Of a stretch of 64,000 nt of DNA, positions 35,547 to 44,965 are shown one piece after another. A model generated the notes under the pieces. It made no database searches and was not told the origin of the DNA. It worked only from the letters and a program-made list of their open reading frames with translations. This DNA is from Myxococcales bacterium (GTDB lineage Bacteria > Myxococcota_A > Polyangia > Haliangiales > Haliangiaceae), in NCBI GenBank assembly GCA_016706545.1, contig JADJJK010000026.1:62001-126000 (forward strand). Direction: 5' to 3'. Position 1 is the first letter of the stretch. Each line of letters begins with the position of its first letter. A program made the translations under genes and the position numbers.

Positions 35547-37217
35547 GTGCTGAAACCCGCTGGCCGAGCTGTTGGGTCGTTGCGCGACCTGCTCCCTCTC
35601 TTTGCCTCCATCTTTGCCGCCGCGACCCTGGTCGCCGGATGCTTCCCGACGGAGGAGGAGGACGCCGCTGGCGATCTCTCCCCCGAGGCTGCGACGCTGG
35701 CCGGCACCCGGCTGCGGCTGATGGCCGGGAACCTGACCACCGGCTCGCAGAACTACAACAACGGCGAGGGCATTCGCATCTTCAAGGGCACCGCGCCGGA
35801 CATCGCGATGGTGCAGGAGATGCGCTACGGCGCCAACACGCCGGCGGACATCCGCACCTTCGTCAACCTGGCCTTCGGTCCAGAGTTCTCCTACTACCGG
35901 GGCTCCTCGGGGAACATCCCCAACGGCGTGGTCAGCCGCTATCCCATCCTCGCCGCAGGGGACTGGGTGGACGTCAAGGTAGGGGACCGCGCCTTCACCT
36001 GGGCGCGCATCGACATCCCCGGCGACACGCACCTCTTTGCCATCAGCGTCCACCTGCTGACCAGCTCGGCGGCCAACCGCCAGGCCCAGTCGCAGAACCT
36101 GGTCAACCTCATCAACGCCAACGTCCCGCCGGGCGACTGGGTCACCATCTCCGGTGACTTCAACACCAGCTCGCGCACCGAGGCGGCGCTGACCACCCTG
36201 GGCGCGGTGGTCACCACCACCGGCCCGTTCCCGGCCGATCGCAACGGCAACGGCAACACCAACGCCTCGCGCGGCAAGCCCTACGACTGGGTCACCGTCA
36301 GCCCCGGCCTCCACGCGCTCGCCACCTCCACCGTGTACGGCGCCAGCGTGTTCCCGGCCGGCCTGGTCGCGGATACGCGCGTGTACTCGCCGATCTCGGA
36401 GATCGCCCCGGCGCTGACCTCCGACTCGGGCGCGCAGTACATGCAGCACATGGGGATCGTGCGCGACTTCGACATCCAGGTCGCGCTGCCGTCCATCCAC
36501 GTCGACGCGCCCAACGGCGGCGAGCAGCTCGTGATCGGCGCGGCGACCTCGATTCAGTGGACCGCGAGCAACGTCGCCTCCGTGGACCTCGACTACGCCG
36601 CTGACGGCGTCACGTATAGCCGCATCGCCTCCGGCCTGACCGGCAGCTCGTACGCCTGGACGGTGCCGGCCCCGGCCACCACGGCCGCGCGCATCCGCGT
36701 CTCGTCCGGCGCCACCAGCGACACCTCGGACGCGGCGTTCGCGGTGATCACCGGCGGCGGGGGCGGCACCGGCGACGTCATCCTCAACGAGATCCTGGCC
36801 AACGAGCCGGGCAGCTCCACCGCCGGTGAGTTCATCGAGCTGGTGAACCGCGGCACCGGCACGGTGGACCTCTCTGGCTGGCGCCTGTCCGACGCGGCCG
36901 CGCTCCGCCACACCTTCGCCGCCGGCACCACGCTGGCCGCTGGCGCGCGCATCACCGTGTTCGCTGGCGCCACGGGCATCCCGGCCGGCGTGACCGCGCT
37001 GGTCGCCTCCACCGGCCAGCTCGGCCTTTCCAACTCCGGTGACACGGTGACCCTGGCCAACTCGAGCGGCGCCTCCGTGAGCTCGTTCACGTACACCAGC
37101 ACCCTGGCTGGCCAGGACGGCGTGTCGATGAACCGCTCACCGGACGGCTCCACCGGCGGCTTCGCGCTGCACACCACGCTGTCGACCAAGCTGTCCTCTC
37201 CCAACGGCGCCCCCTGA
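35547..37217 (+). CDS. Lipoprotein with endonuclease/exonuclease/phosphatase and lamin-tail domains
   Basis: A GTG start gives a signal peptide with lipobox (ATLVAGC). Residues about 55-270 are an EEP-superfamily hydrolase: LRLMAGNLTTG, the metal-binding Glu in IAMVQEMRYG, SVHLLTSS, and SGDFNTSS. Residues 310-395 look like an Ig-like domain. Residues about 405-500 are a lamin-tail domain (VILNEILANEP, GEFIELVNRG, DLSGWRLSD). This arrangement is typical of secreted bacterial nucleases or phosphoesterases anchored outside the cell. The substrate could be DNA, RNA or a lipid phosphate. Confidence 0.9.
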   Translation: MLKPAGRAVGSLRDLLPLFASIFAAATLVAGCFPTEEEDAAGDLSPEAATLAGTRLRLMAGNLTTGSQNYNNGEGIRIFKGTAPDIAMVQEMRYGANTPADIRTFVNLAFGPEFSYYRGSSGNIPNGVVSRYPILAAGDWVDVKVGDRAFTWARIDIPGDTHLFAISVHLLTSSAANRQAQSQNLVNLINANVPPGDWVTISGDFNTSSRTEAALTTLGAVVTTTGPFPADRNGNGNTNASRGKPYDWVTVSPGLHALATSTVYGASVFPAGLVADTRVYSPISEIAPALTSDSGAQYMQHMGIVRDFDIQVALPSIHVDAPNGGEQLVIGAATSIQWTASNVASVDLDYAADGVTYSRIASGLTGSSYAWTVPAPATTAARIRVSSGATSDTSDAAFAVITGGGGGTGDVILNEILANEPGSSTAGEFIELVNRGTGTVDLSGWRLSDAAALRHTFAAGTTLAAGARITVFAGATGIPAGVTALVASTGQLGLSNSGDTVTLANSSGASVSSFTYTSTLAGQDGVSMNRSPDGSTGGFALHTTLSTKLSSPNGAP

Positions 37218-37261
37218 GGGAGGGCTGCGCCCCCGCGCGTGAGCGCGCCGAGGCGCTTGCT

Positions 37262-37340
37262 GCTAGCGAGCTTGCTGCGACGCCGCTAGCGAGCTTGCTG
37301 CGACGCCGCCAGCGAGCTTGCTGCGACGCCGCTAGCGCGG
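37262..37340. repeat. 23-bp tandem repeat, three copies plus a partial
   Basis: GCTAGCGAGCTTGCTGCGAC plus GCC is repeated at 37262-37284, 37285-37307 and 37308-37330 (one T-to-C change), then a partial copy enters the end of the VOC gene. It lies between convergent genes. Confidence 0.9.
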
Positions 37341-37697
37341 CGCCTGCATGAGCTCCAGGCGATTGCCGAACGGATCTCGGGTGTGGCCGCGCGCGACCCC
37401 GGGGACCTCCCTGGCTTCTTTCCACTCGCAGCCTGCGGCCACCAGCGCGCGCGACCACTGCTCCAGGTTCGTGACCACCAGCGCCGGGTGCATCTTCTGG
37501 GAAGGGCGCATGTCCTCCTCGACGCCGAGGTGGAGCTGCGCCGGCCCGGCCTGAAACCACAAGCCTCCCCGCGCGCGCATGTCCTCGGGCTTTGGGAGCT
37601 CGCGCAGGCCCAGCACCTCGCCGTAGAAGCGGCGCGCCTGAGCTTCGCCGCCAGGCGGCATGGGGAGCTGTACGTGGTCGATGCCGAGGACATCCAT
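37332..37697 (-). CDS. VOC (glyoxalase/bleomycin-resistance) family protein
   Basis: A single vicinal-oxygen-chelate domain of 121 residues: LGIDHVQLPMPPGGEAQARR at the start, QLHLGVEEDMR, and ARGHTRDPFGNRLELMQ at the end, including the metal-ligand His near the N-terminus and Glu near the C-terminus. The activity cannot be told; candidates are dioxygenase, epimerase or antibiotic binding. ATG 37697 was chosen over the longer open frame. The last codons fall in the 23-bp repeat. Confidence 0.9.
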   Translation of the reverse strand: MDVLGIDHVQLPMPPGGEAQARRFYGEVLGLRELPKPEDMRARGGLWFQAGPAQLHLGVEEDMRPSQKMHPALVVTNLEQWSRALVAAGCEWKEAREVPGVARGHTRDPFGNRLELMQAPR

Positions 37698-37726
37698 GTC
37701 GTCAGGATGCCACGAAGCGCGCGGCG

Positions 37727-38788
37727 CTACGCGCCGTCGGACCATTGCGTCTGCACCACCCGCCACTCTTGCCCTTCTTGCACCAGCACCGCCAGCACCC
37801 GCAAGATCCGGCGCGTGCTGCGGGTGGCGAACTCCACGTTGGCGGCGCCCCAGGCCACGGTGGGCGCCTTGGCCTGGCGCTCATCCCAGGCGCCCGCGGC
37901 GGTGACCATGATGCCCTCGCGGATCGAGATCTCGGCGTGCAGCTTCTTGAACACCCGGCGGATCTGATTGCCGCCGCGCAGGCGCTCGCCGGGCGCGCTG
38001 CCGAAGTTGAACGCGCTGTCGCGTGTGCTCACCTCCAGCGCGAAGGCGTCGGTGGAGGAGAACGCGGAGCGAAACGCCTCGACGGCCGCCGCCGGCGCCT
38101 CCAGCTTGTCGTCGAAGCCCTCCGGAATCGGGAGGTCTCCGGCCTGGGCCAGCCGCGCGATGGTGTCGTCTGGCAAGCGGTTGGCCCAGTGGCAGGCCAC
38201 CAGGCGCCAGGACCCTGCCAGCTCCACCGCCAGCATGGTGATGGCGAAGGTGCGGCTCTCGCCACGCCCCCGCACCTCTAGCTCCTCGGCGATCCAGGCG
38301 TGGTTGCCCTCGCGGCCGATGGTGGCGCCGCGCGGCGTGACCTCAAAGCCAGCCTCCGGCGCGGGGCCAAGATCCGCCGCCAGGGTGCGCGCCACCTCTT
38401 CTGCGGTGCGATGAACGCCGGTCGCCCTGACGCCGAAGGCGAAGGCGCCCGGCACCAGCAACGCCTGCAGCGCGGGGCCGTCGCTGCGCGCCACGGCGAG
38501 GTGCAGCGCTTCGAGCAAGGACTCCAGCGAGGCTGGTTCGGTTGGGCCCGGGGTTGGCGCCGTCAGCGCCGCGACGGCTGGATCGGGCGCGGTCGGAGGC
38601 GGCGGCGCGGTCGGCGCGGTCGGTGACGAGCGACCGGCCCCCTGGCCAGTCGTGGGCTGCGTCCCGGCGACGGTGCCCGCGGTCCGCTGCCCCGAGGCCG
38701 TCGAGGTCGCGCTCTGGCCGGAGGAGCTGACGACCACGGCGAAGACGCAGAGCCCGCTCACCAGCACGCCGGCCAAGGCCAGGTACAA
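37727..38788 (-). CDS. C-terminal part of a frame-split protein: membrane segment plus two SnoaL/NTF2-like domains
   Basis: It begins with a membrane helix (LALAGVLVSGLCVFAVVVSS), then a Ser/Thr/Pro linker, then two cone-shaped SnoaL/NTF2-like domains (about residues 90-215 and 225-350), each with a terminal strand such as WRLVACHW and WRVVQTQW. TTG 38788 is the nominal start, but the frame is open and sensible further upstream (PAPQRRGLYLALAG). It probably continues the gene at 38835-39980, with the break at a duplicated GGGCGAC. The function is unknown; similar domains serve as sensors or scaffolds. Confidence 0.72.
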   Translation of the reverse strand: MYLALAGVLVSGLCVFAVVVSSSGQSATSTASGQRTAGTVAGTQPTTGQGAGRSSPTAPTAPPPPTAPDPAVAALTAPTPGPTEPASLESLLEALHLAVARSDGPALQALLVPGAFAFGVRATGVHRTAEEVARTLAADLGPAPEAGFEVTPRGATIGREGNHAWIAEELEVRGRGESRTFAITMLAVELAGSWRLVACHWANRLPDDTIARLAQAGDLPIPEGFDDKLEAPAAAVEAFRSAFSSTDAFALEVSTRDSAFNFGSAPGERLRGGNQIRRVFKKLHAEISIREGIMVTAAGAWDERQAKAPTVAWGAANVEFATRSTRRILRVLAVLVQEGQEWRVVQTQWSDGA

Positions 38789-38834
38789 GCCGCGGCGCTG
38801 CGGCGCGGGCGACCGGGCCGATGCGGCCGACGCG

Positions 38835-39980
38835 GGCGACGGGCGACGGGGCCGACGGGGCCGACGAGGCCGACGCGGGCGACGGGGCCGAGAGATAGGG
38901 CCCAGCCGGCGCGGTCGCAGGCGGAGACATCAGATACGGAGGCGGCGTGCCGTCAAAGCCGGGCGCCATGGGCAGCGCGCTGCCATGCATCGCCCCCGGC
39001 GGCGGCTGCGCGTAGGCAGGCGCTGGCGAATACGCGGGCGGCTGCGCGTAGGCAGGCCCTGGCGAATACGCGGGCGGCTGCGCGTAGGCAGGCCCTGGCG
39101 AATACGCGGGCGGCTGCGCATAGGCCGGCCCCGGCCCTGGCGAATACGCAGGCGACTGCGCATAGGCCGGCGCGGGCGGCCCTGGCGGCGCTGACGGATA
39201 CGGAGCCGGCGGCACCTGCACCGGGAAGCTAGCGGACCCGCTCTGGTGCGCGCCGCGCGAGAGGGCCGGCGCGAAGGTGGGCGTGCCGCGGAGCGTGGTG
39301 GGGCCGCTCGCGGCCGGGGCCGGCCCGCCGAGCGGCGGCGGCTTCGAGGCGGACGCCTTGCGAGTCGGCGCGGGCCTGGCGGCGGCGGAGGGCAGCACGA
39401 TCTCCCCGCTGTCGCCGGGGCCGAGCATCGCGTCCGTGAGCACGGGAGGCGGGAAGCCCGGCGCGGTGTTGGAGGGCAAGAGCTCGTGCGCACCCTGGGG
39501 CTCGGTGGTGCGCCAGTAGCGCAGCGCCACCGGCGTGGCCAGCAGGCACAGCAAGGAGCTCCCCGCGGCGGTCGAGCCCAGCGCGATCACCAGCGTCGAC
39601 GACAGCTCCGCGTCAGCGGCGGACATCATGGTGAGCCACAGCGGCAGCCGGGAGGCCACGGCGAACAGCACCGCCGCGAACGCGGCGTCGAGCGCGGCGC
39701 AGATCACCAGGCTGGTGGGACTTGGGCGCCCGGCGAACCCTCCGCAGATCAGCGCGGCCATGCCCACGCAGATCCAGGAGGCGAGGATGCCCAGATAGAT
39801 GCCGTCCATCTGGTCGAGCAGCAACGCGAAGGCCACGGTGCCGACCAGCACGCAACCCGCGCCGCAGAGCTGGGTGACGTGCCCAGCTATCCGCGGCAAC
39901 AACGGCCGGCTATGCGTGATCTGGGACAAGGCGGGGGGAATGGTACTATCAGTACGCCTCTTTCCGGGGTTTCCTTCCAT
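38835..39980 (-). CDS. N-terminal part of the frame-split membrane protein with Pro/Tyr repeats
   Basis: The product begins with four membrane helices (for example VLVGTVAFALLL, LASWICVGMAALICGG, LVICAALDAAFAAVLFAVA), then a long Pro/Ala/Tyr-rich cytoplasmic region with about five SPGPAYAQPPAY repeats encoded by a 36-bp DNA repeat (39000-39180). The frame then runs into arginine-rich, shadow-like sequence after about 38840. Removing one copy of the tandem 7-mer GGGCGAC (38834-38840, 38841-38847) joins it to the SnoaL part in frame. Such Pro-rich repeat regions resemble the linkers of DUF4190-type membrane proteins. Confidence 0.68.
39000..39180. repeat. 36-bp coding tandem repeat (SPGPAYAQPPAY)
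   Basis: About five copies, varying by one or two codons (SPAPAYAQPP, SPGPGPAYAQ). Copy number differences would change only the linker length because the unit is a multiple of three. Confidence 0.85.
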
Positions 39981-40200
39981 CGGCGTCAAGGACGCACCAG
40001 GAGCGAGCGCCAGCCGCGAGCAAGCGCCCAGGCCGCGCCGCAGCGGGTTTCGCCTCGTGGGTCGCGTCGAGCCGCCAGATCGCCGACCATCCGAACGTAA
40101 AAAACATGATTTCTTGAAATTATTCGCACCTATGCGAGGGAGCGATGAGCGCCCCACCAAGAACGATTGCGGCGCTCCACCGGCAAGCGTATCGGTGGAT

Positions 40201-42255
40201 ATGCCGCGAAATTCTGTCTGGATGATCCTCTCGCTCGCTGCCTGCGGGGGCGGATCCAGCCCCCGCCCCAACACGGCGCCCCCCGCTCCACCACCGCGCA
40301 CCTCGCCGGAGAAGCCACCCGCGGCGGCCCCCGCCAGCGAGCGCATCCTCGCTGACGACACCACCCTGCTGACGCCCTCCAAGGCCAGCTTGTCTGCCCC
40401 CGCGGGGTGGCTCTTGCGCGAACAGTCGGAGGTGCTCACGCTGGTGGAGCCCGCCGGTGAAGCGAGCCTCTCCTTCGTGGAGATCTCCACCGCCGCCAAC
40501 CGCGACGAGGCCGCGCGCGCCGCCTGGGCCAAGGTCTCTCCGGGCTTCGCGCTGCCGGTGGCGATGGCGCAGGATCTCCCGCCCTCCGACGGCTGGGACA
40601 GCCTGGCCCAGATCGTCTACGTCACGCCCACGACGGAGTCGCGCGTGGTGCTGGCCCTCGTGCGCAGCTTCCGCGGCACCTGGTACGTGGCGCTGCTGCA
40701 GGGCAAGCTGGCCGCGCTGGACCGCCGCGGCGCGCAGCTCTCGACAGCGATCCAGAGCTTCCGCGTGCCCGGCATGGAGCGGGAGACCTTCACCGGCAAG
40801 GCGACCATGGATGAGGCACGCCTGGCGGCGCTCGCGGAGTTCGTGGAGCACGCGCGGCAGGAGACCGGGGTGCCTGGCGTGGCGCTGGCGGTGGTGTCCA
40901 AGGACCAGATCCTCTTCGAGCGCGGCTTTGGCGTGCGCGAGCTCCGCGACCCGATGCCGGTGACGCCCAGCACGCGGTTCATGATCGGCTCCACGACCAA
41001 GGCGCTGACCACGCTCATGATGGCGCGCCTGGTGGACGCCAAGAAGCTGAGCTGGGAGACCCCGCTGACCCAGCTCTGGCCCGGGTTCGCGCTGGGGGAC
41101 AAGGAGATCACGGCCAAGGTCACGCTGCAGCACACGGTGTGCGCGTGTACCGGGATGCCGCGACGCGATCTGGAGTTCCTCTTCGAGTATGAGGGCGTGA
41201 CCCCGGAGGCGCGGATCGCCAGCATGAAGGAGATGCAGCCGAGCACCGGGTTTGGCGAGACCTTCCAGTACTCGAACCTGATGGTGGCGGCCGGCGGCTA
41301 CGTGGCCGGGCTCGCCGCCGCGCCGCGCCGCGGCAAGCAGCCGTCGTTCGATGATGCGTACGCCGCGGCCATGCAGGCCCACGTGCTGGGCCCGCTGGGC
41401 ATGAAGTCCACCACCTTGTTCACCAGCGTGGCGCAGCGCGGGGAGCACGCTTCGCCGCACGCGCGCGGCCTGGGCCTTTCGTACGAGGTCCTGCCGCTGC
41501 ACTTCGAGCGCGCGGTGGAGGCGGTGCGCCCGGCGGGCGCGGCGTGGTCCACCGTGCGAGATCTGGCGCGCTACGCATCGCTTGAGCTGGCGGAGGGCGC
41601 GCTCGGCGGCAAGCAGCTCGTGTCGCGGGAGTCCATGCTGCGGCGGCGCACGCCGCAGATCAAGATCGACGACAACACGTCCTATGGCCTGGGCCTCATC
41701 GTGGAGAAAGATCACGGCGTGGCGCTCATCCATCACGGCGGCAACACCATCGGCTTCACCTCCGATCTGTTCGTGTTGCCGGAGCACAACCTCGGCGTGG
41801 TGCTCCTGACCAACGCTGGCGGCGCCAACGCCTTTCACAACGCGGTGCGAAGGCGGTTCCTCGAGCTGGCGTTTGACGGCAAGCCCAGCGCGCAGTCGAA
41901 CCTCACCGCGTCGATCGAGCGCGCCAAGCAGCAGGTCAAGGAGACGCGCGCGCTGCTCAAGACCCCGCCGGACGCCGCCTGGCTCGGCAAGCTCGCCGGC
42001 AAGTACAGCAACGACGACCTGGGCTCGCTGGAGGTGCGCCGCGAGGGCGCAGGCTACGTGGTCGACGTGGGTGAGTGGAGCTGCGAGGTCGCCCAGGAGC
42101 GAGACCTGGACGCGACGGAGAAGCTCCTCGTCATCGGCGCGCCCTACGCCGGGCTCGAGCTGGTGCCGCGCGAGGAGGGCGGCACCACCGTGCTGGTGCT
42201 GGACGCCGGCCAGGTCAAGTACGTGTTCGCGCCGGTCGGGGCGTCGGCGCGGTAA
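40201..42255 (+). CDS. Serine beta-lactamase-family hydrolase (lipoprotein)
   Basis: It has a short signal peptide with lipobox (LSLAAC) and a Pro-rich linker. Residues 40-210 are a PsbP/lipoprotein-like N-terminal domain. Residues about 220-560 are the class-C-type beta-lactamase fold: nucleophile Ser264 with Lys267 in MIGSTTKAL, the YSN motif at 357, and HHGG at 511 replacing KTG. The remaining 100 residues form a lipocalin-like C-terminal domain. Family members are esterases, D-aminopeptidases or peptidoglycan hydrolases more often than resistance enzymes. The quinone-oxidoreductase gene follows ten bases downstream. Confidence 0.93.
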   Translation: MPRNSVWMILSLAACGGGSSPRPNTAPPAPPPRTSPEKPPAAAPASERILADDTTLLTPSKASLSAPAGWLLREQSEVLTLVEPAGEASLSFVEISTAANRDEAARAAWAKVSPGFALPVAMAQDLPPSDGWDSLAQIVYVTPTTESRVVLALVRSFRGTWYVALLQGKLAALDRRGAQLSTAIQSFRVPGMERETFTGKATMDEARLAALAEFVEHARQETGVPGVALAVVSKDQILFERGFGVRELRDPMPVTPSTRFMIGSTTKALTTLMMARLVDAKKLSWETPLTQLWPGFALGDKEITAKVTLQHTVCACTGMPRRDLEFLFEYEGVTPEARIASMKEMQPSTGFGETFQYSNLMVAAGGYVAGLAAAPRRGKQPSFDDAYAAAMQAHVLGPLGMKSTTLFTSVAQRGEHASPHARGLGLSYEVLPLHFERAVEAVRPAGAAWSTVRDLARYASLELAEGALGGKQLVSRESMLRRRTPQIKIDDNTSYGLGLIVEKDHGVALIHHGGNTIGFTSDLFVLPEHNLGVVLLTNAGGANAFHNAVRRRFLELAFDGKPSAQSNLTASIERAKQQVKETRALLKTPPDAAWLGKLAGKYSNDDLGSLEVRREGAGYVVDVGEWSCEVAQERDLDATEKLLVIGAPYAGLELVPREEGGTTVLVLDAGQVKYVFAPVGASAR

Positions 42256-42265
42256 GCTCGCCGCC

Positions 42266-43237
42266 ATGAGCCAGCGCATCGTGATCCGCTCGCCCGGTGG
42301 CACCGAGGTCTTGACCGTGATCTCGGAGGACGAGCCCACGCCGCCGGCCGCCGGCCAGGTGCGCGTGCGCACCAAGGCCATCGGCGTCAACTTCATCGAT
42401 GTCTATCACCGGCAGGGCCGCTATCCGCTGGCGCTGCCGTTCACCCCGGGCGTCGAGGCGGCCGGGGTGATCGAGGCGCTCGGCGAAGGGGTCAGCGGCC
42501 TGGCGGTGGGCGACCGCGTCGCCGGCTTCCTGAGCCAGGGCGGGTACGCGCAGCACGTGGTGGCCGGCGCCGACCGCTGGGTCAAGTTGCCCGCGGACCT
42601 CACCGAGGAGCAAGCGGCCGGCGTGCTCCTGCAAGGCATGACCGCGCACTATCTCTGCCACGACACCTTCGCGCTCGAGGCCGGCCACACCGCGCTGGTC
42701 CACGCCGCCGCGGGCGGCACCGGCCTGCTGCTGACCCAGCTCATCAAGCGCCGCGAGGGTCACGTCATCGCCACCGTGTCCACCGAGGAGAAGGCGGAGC
42801 TGGCGCGCCAGGCCGGCGCCGATCACGTCATCCTGTACACGCGCCAGGACGTGGTCGCCCAGGTCCGGCAGCTCACCGCAGGGCGCGGCGTCGACGTGGT
42901 CTACGACTCCGTGGGCAAGAGCACCTTTGGCGCCAGCCTGGCCTGCCTGCGCCCGCGCGGCTACCTGGTGCTCTTTGGCGCCGCCAGCGGGCCCGCGCCG
43001 ATGTTCGATCCGCTCGACCTGATGCGCGGCTCGCACTACCTGACGCGGCCGACGCTCGCTCACTACATCGCCGAGCCTGGCGCGCTGGCAGCGCGCGCCG
43101 GCGCCGTGTTCGCCGCGGTGGCCGAGGGCTCGCTGCGCCCTCGCCTGCATCACCGCTATCCGCTGGCCGAGGCCGGGCGCGCGCACGAGGAGCTGGAGGG
43201 CCGGCACACCACCGGCAAGCTGCTCCTCATTCCGTAG
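42266..43237 (+). CDS. qor: NADPH:quinone oxidoreductase (zinc-less MDR family)
   Basis: Members reduce quinones by one or two electrons with NADPH. The signature is FTPGVEAAGVIEALGEGVSG with the cofactor loop VHAAAGGTGLLLTQL, and the C-terminal region ends GRHTTGKLLLIP. No zinc-binding cysteines are present. The ATG lies ten bases after the previous stop, so the two genes are likely co-transcribed although unrelated in function. Confidence 0.95.
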   Translation: MSQRIVIRSPGGTEVLTVISEDEPTPPAAGQVRVRTKAIGVNFIDVYHRQGRYPLALPFTPGVEAAGVIEALGEGVSGLAVGDRVAGFLSQGGYAQHVVAGADRWVKLPADLTEEQAAGVLLQGMTAHYLCHDTFALEAGHTALVHAAAGGTGLLLTQLIKRREGHVIATVSTEEKAELARQAGADHVILYTRQDVVAQVRQLTAGRGVDVVYDSVGKSTFGASLACLRPRGYLVLFGAASGPAPMFDPLDLMRGSHYLTRPTLAHYIAEPGALAARAGAVFAAVAEGSLRPRLHHRYPLAEAGRAHEELEGRHTTGKLLLIP

Positions 43238-43243
43238 CGCGCG

Positions 43244-43323
43244 CTGGGCGCTCGCTGAGCGCTCGCTGAGCACTCGCTGAGCACTCGCTGAGCGCTCGCT
43301 GGGCGCTCGCTGGGCGCTCGCTA
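43244..43323. repeat. 12-bp tandem repeat GCGCTCGCTGAG, about six to seven copies
   Basis: Copies vary between GCGCTCGCTGAG, GCACTCGCTGAG and GCGCTCGCTGGG. The array spans the gap between two convergent genes and runs up to the stop codon of the gene on the minus strand. Confidence 0.9.
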
Positions 43324-44874
43324 CCGCAACACGCCGGCCCACAGCGCGCCGGACTCGCGCTTCACCACCAGGAGCGGCTGGCCGTCGAGCGCGTAGGCGC
43401 CGTAGAGCGCGGCGCCGGCCGGCAAGCGGACAAACTGCGGCGCGCCGGTTGGCGCGAACACCGCCAGTAGCGAGTGCCGCGCGGTAGCAAAGCGCGGCGT
43501 GCCGGCGACCACCAGCCCGACGCCGGCCCCTGGGTGGAGGGCGAACGGCTCGCACGTGAGCTCGACACAGCCGACCAGGCGCTCGCCGCCGTCGCTGGCG
43601 AGCAGGACGCCGCGGTCGTCGCAGTCGAGGATCGACGACAACGCGCCGTCAGACACCGGCACCGGCGCCTCGGGCCGGTCCATCCGCGCCAGGTAGAGCT
43701 CGTCGTCGACGCTGGCCAGGACCCATGGCGCGGCGGGAGCGGGGCACGCGGCCACCAGCGTGGCGCCAGGCCAAGGCCGGGGCGACGGCAGCGTCGGCAG
43801 CGACGCCGCTTGCACGCGCTGCCAGTGGAGCGCGTGCGGCGCCGCCTGCTGAAACACCGCGTCCGCGCTCCCTTCGCCATCCGCGAACACGTTGCCCGAG
43901 ACCCACGGCAGCGTCAGCTTGCGCCAGGTCTTGCCGGCGTCCGAGGACTGGCTCACGTGCAGCGCGGACTCCTTTTCGTTGCTGGTCACATACAGCGCGG
44001 CGCGCTCGACGCCCTGGCCGAGCGCCGCTGCTGGCAGCAAGGACGGCGGCGAGCTGGCCAGCTCCTGCGTCGCGGTCAGCCTGCCGCCAGCATCGAGCGC
44101 TCCCGCCGACAGCCGCATCAGGTCCGCCTTGGCCGGGTCAAAGACGGCGGAGATCCCCCACGTGCCGTCCGGCGCGCTGCGCACCACGTCCGCGGCCACT
44201 GGCGACGCGGTCACCTCGAGCTGCGCGCCGCGCTGGCGCAGCGTGCCCATGACCCAGCGCTCGCCCACCGCCATGCGGCCGATCAGGTGCGGCCCTGCGC
44301 CAGCCCCCACCAGCTCGGTGACGGGCTGACCGTCCAGCACCAGCGGCGTGATCGCCAGCTCGTGCAACGCCGGGCCCATCGGCGCGTCCTCCATCGACAG
44401 CTCCACTACCCGGCGCAGCGTGGAGCGCACCTTGCGCAGGTGATGCAGCGCCTCCACGAGCGGGCCGAGCTCGCCCGGGGCGCCGCGATAGGCCACGTAG
44501 CGCTTGGCCACCCTGGTCCCGGCGTCCTCGAGCTGCTTCCACGCCGCCTCCACCGCGTCGAGCTGGCTGGCGTTGCCCTCTGGTCGCACCAGGCGCCCGA
44601 CCTGGCGTGAGCAGTCCACCTCGGCGTCCCCGAGCTGGCCGTTGGTCAGCTCGTGCGTGAGGATCGCGTCTGATACCTCCGCCGCCAGCGGCGGCTGCCC
44701 GAACAGGCACGCCCGCGCCTCCAGCCAGCGCTCCTCCCAGCCTCGCACCTGAGCCTGCGCTTCGCGGAGATCTTCGTCGCGCGTGAACACGAAGAAGAAG
44801 TAGGACGCGCCGGCGGTCGCGGCGGCGAGCACGCCCAGCACCACCAGCACGACCGATCGTCGAGGAGTCGCCAT
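43321..44874 (-). CDS. Membrane-anchored protein with BNR/Asp-box repeats
   Basis: An N-terminal membrane anchor (VVLVVLGVLAAATAGASYFF) is followed by a helical region (residues 35-175) with several cysteines, then a beta-rich region with an Asp-box (SQSSDAGKTW) as found in sialidase-type propellers. Paired cysteines such as CDDRG and CVELTCEP suggest a periplasmic location. No catalytic residues of a sialidase are visible. A similar large myxobacterial protein class has no known role. Confidence 0.7.
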   Translation of the reverse strand: MATPRRSVVLVVLGVLAAATAGASYFFFVFTRDEDLREAQAQVRGWEERWLEARACLFGQPPLAAEVSDAILTHELTNGQLGDAEVDCSRQVGRLVRPEGNASQLDAVEAAWKQLEDAGTRVAKRYVAYRGAPGELGPLVEALHHLRKVRSTLRRVVELSMEDAPMGPALHELAITPLVLDGQPVTELVGAGAGPHLIGRMAVGERWVMGTLRQRGAQLEVTASPVAADVVRSAPDGTWGISAVFDPAKADLMRLSAGALDAGGRLTATQELASSPPSLLPAAALGQGVERAALYVTSNEKESALHVSQSSDAGKTWRKLTLPWVSGNVFADGEGSADAVFQQAAPHALHWQRVQAASLPTLPSPRPWPGATLVAACPAPAAPWVLASVDDELYLARMDRPEAPVPVSDGALSSILDCDDRGVLLASDGGERLVGCVELTCEPFALHPGAGVGLVVAGTPRFATARHSLLAVFAPTGAPQFVRLPAGAALYGAYALDGQPLLVVKRESGALWAGVLR

Positions 44875-44965
44875 GCAGATCGATGTACCACAGCCGCCGG
44901 CTCGTGCTCAGGTTGACCGCCGCCAGGGGTAGTGGGCGCGGGGGCGAGTGCTATACCCGCTGGCC

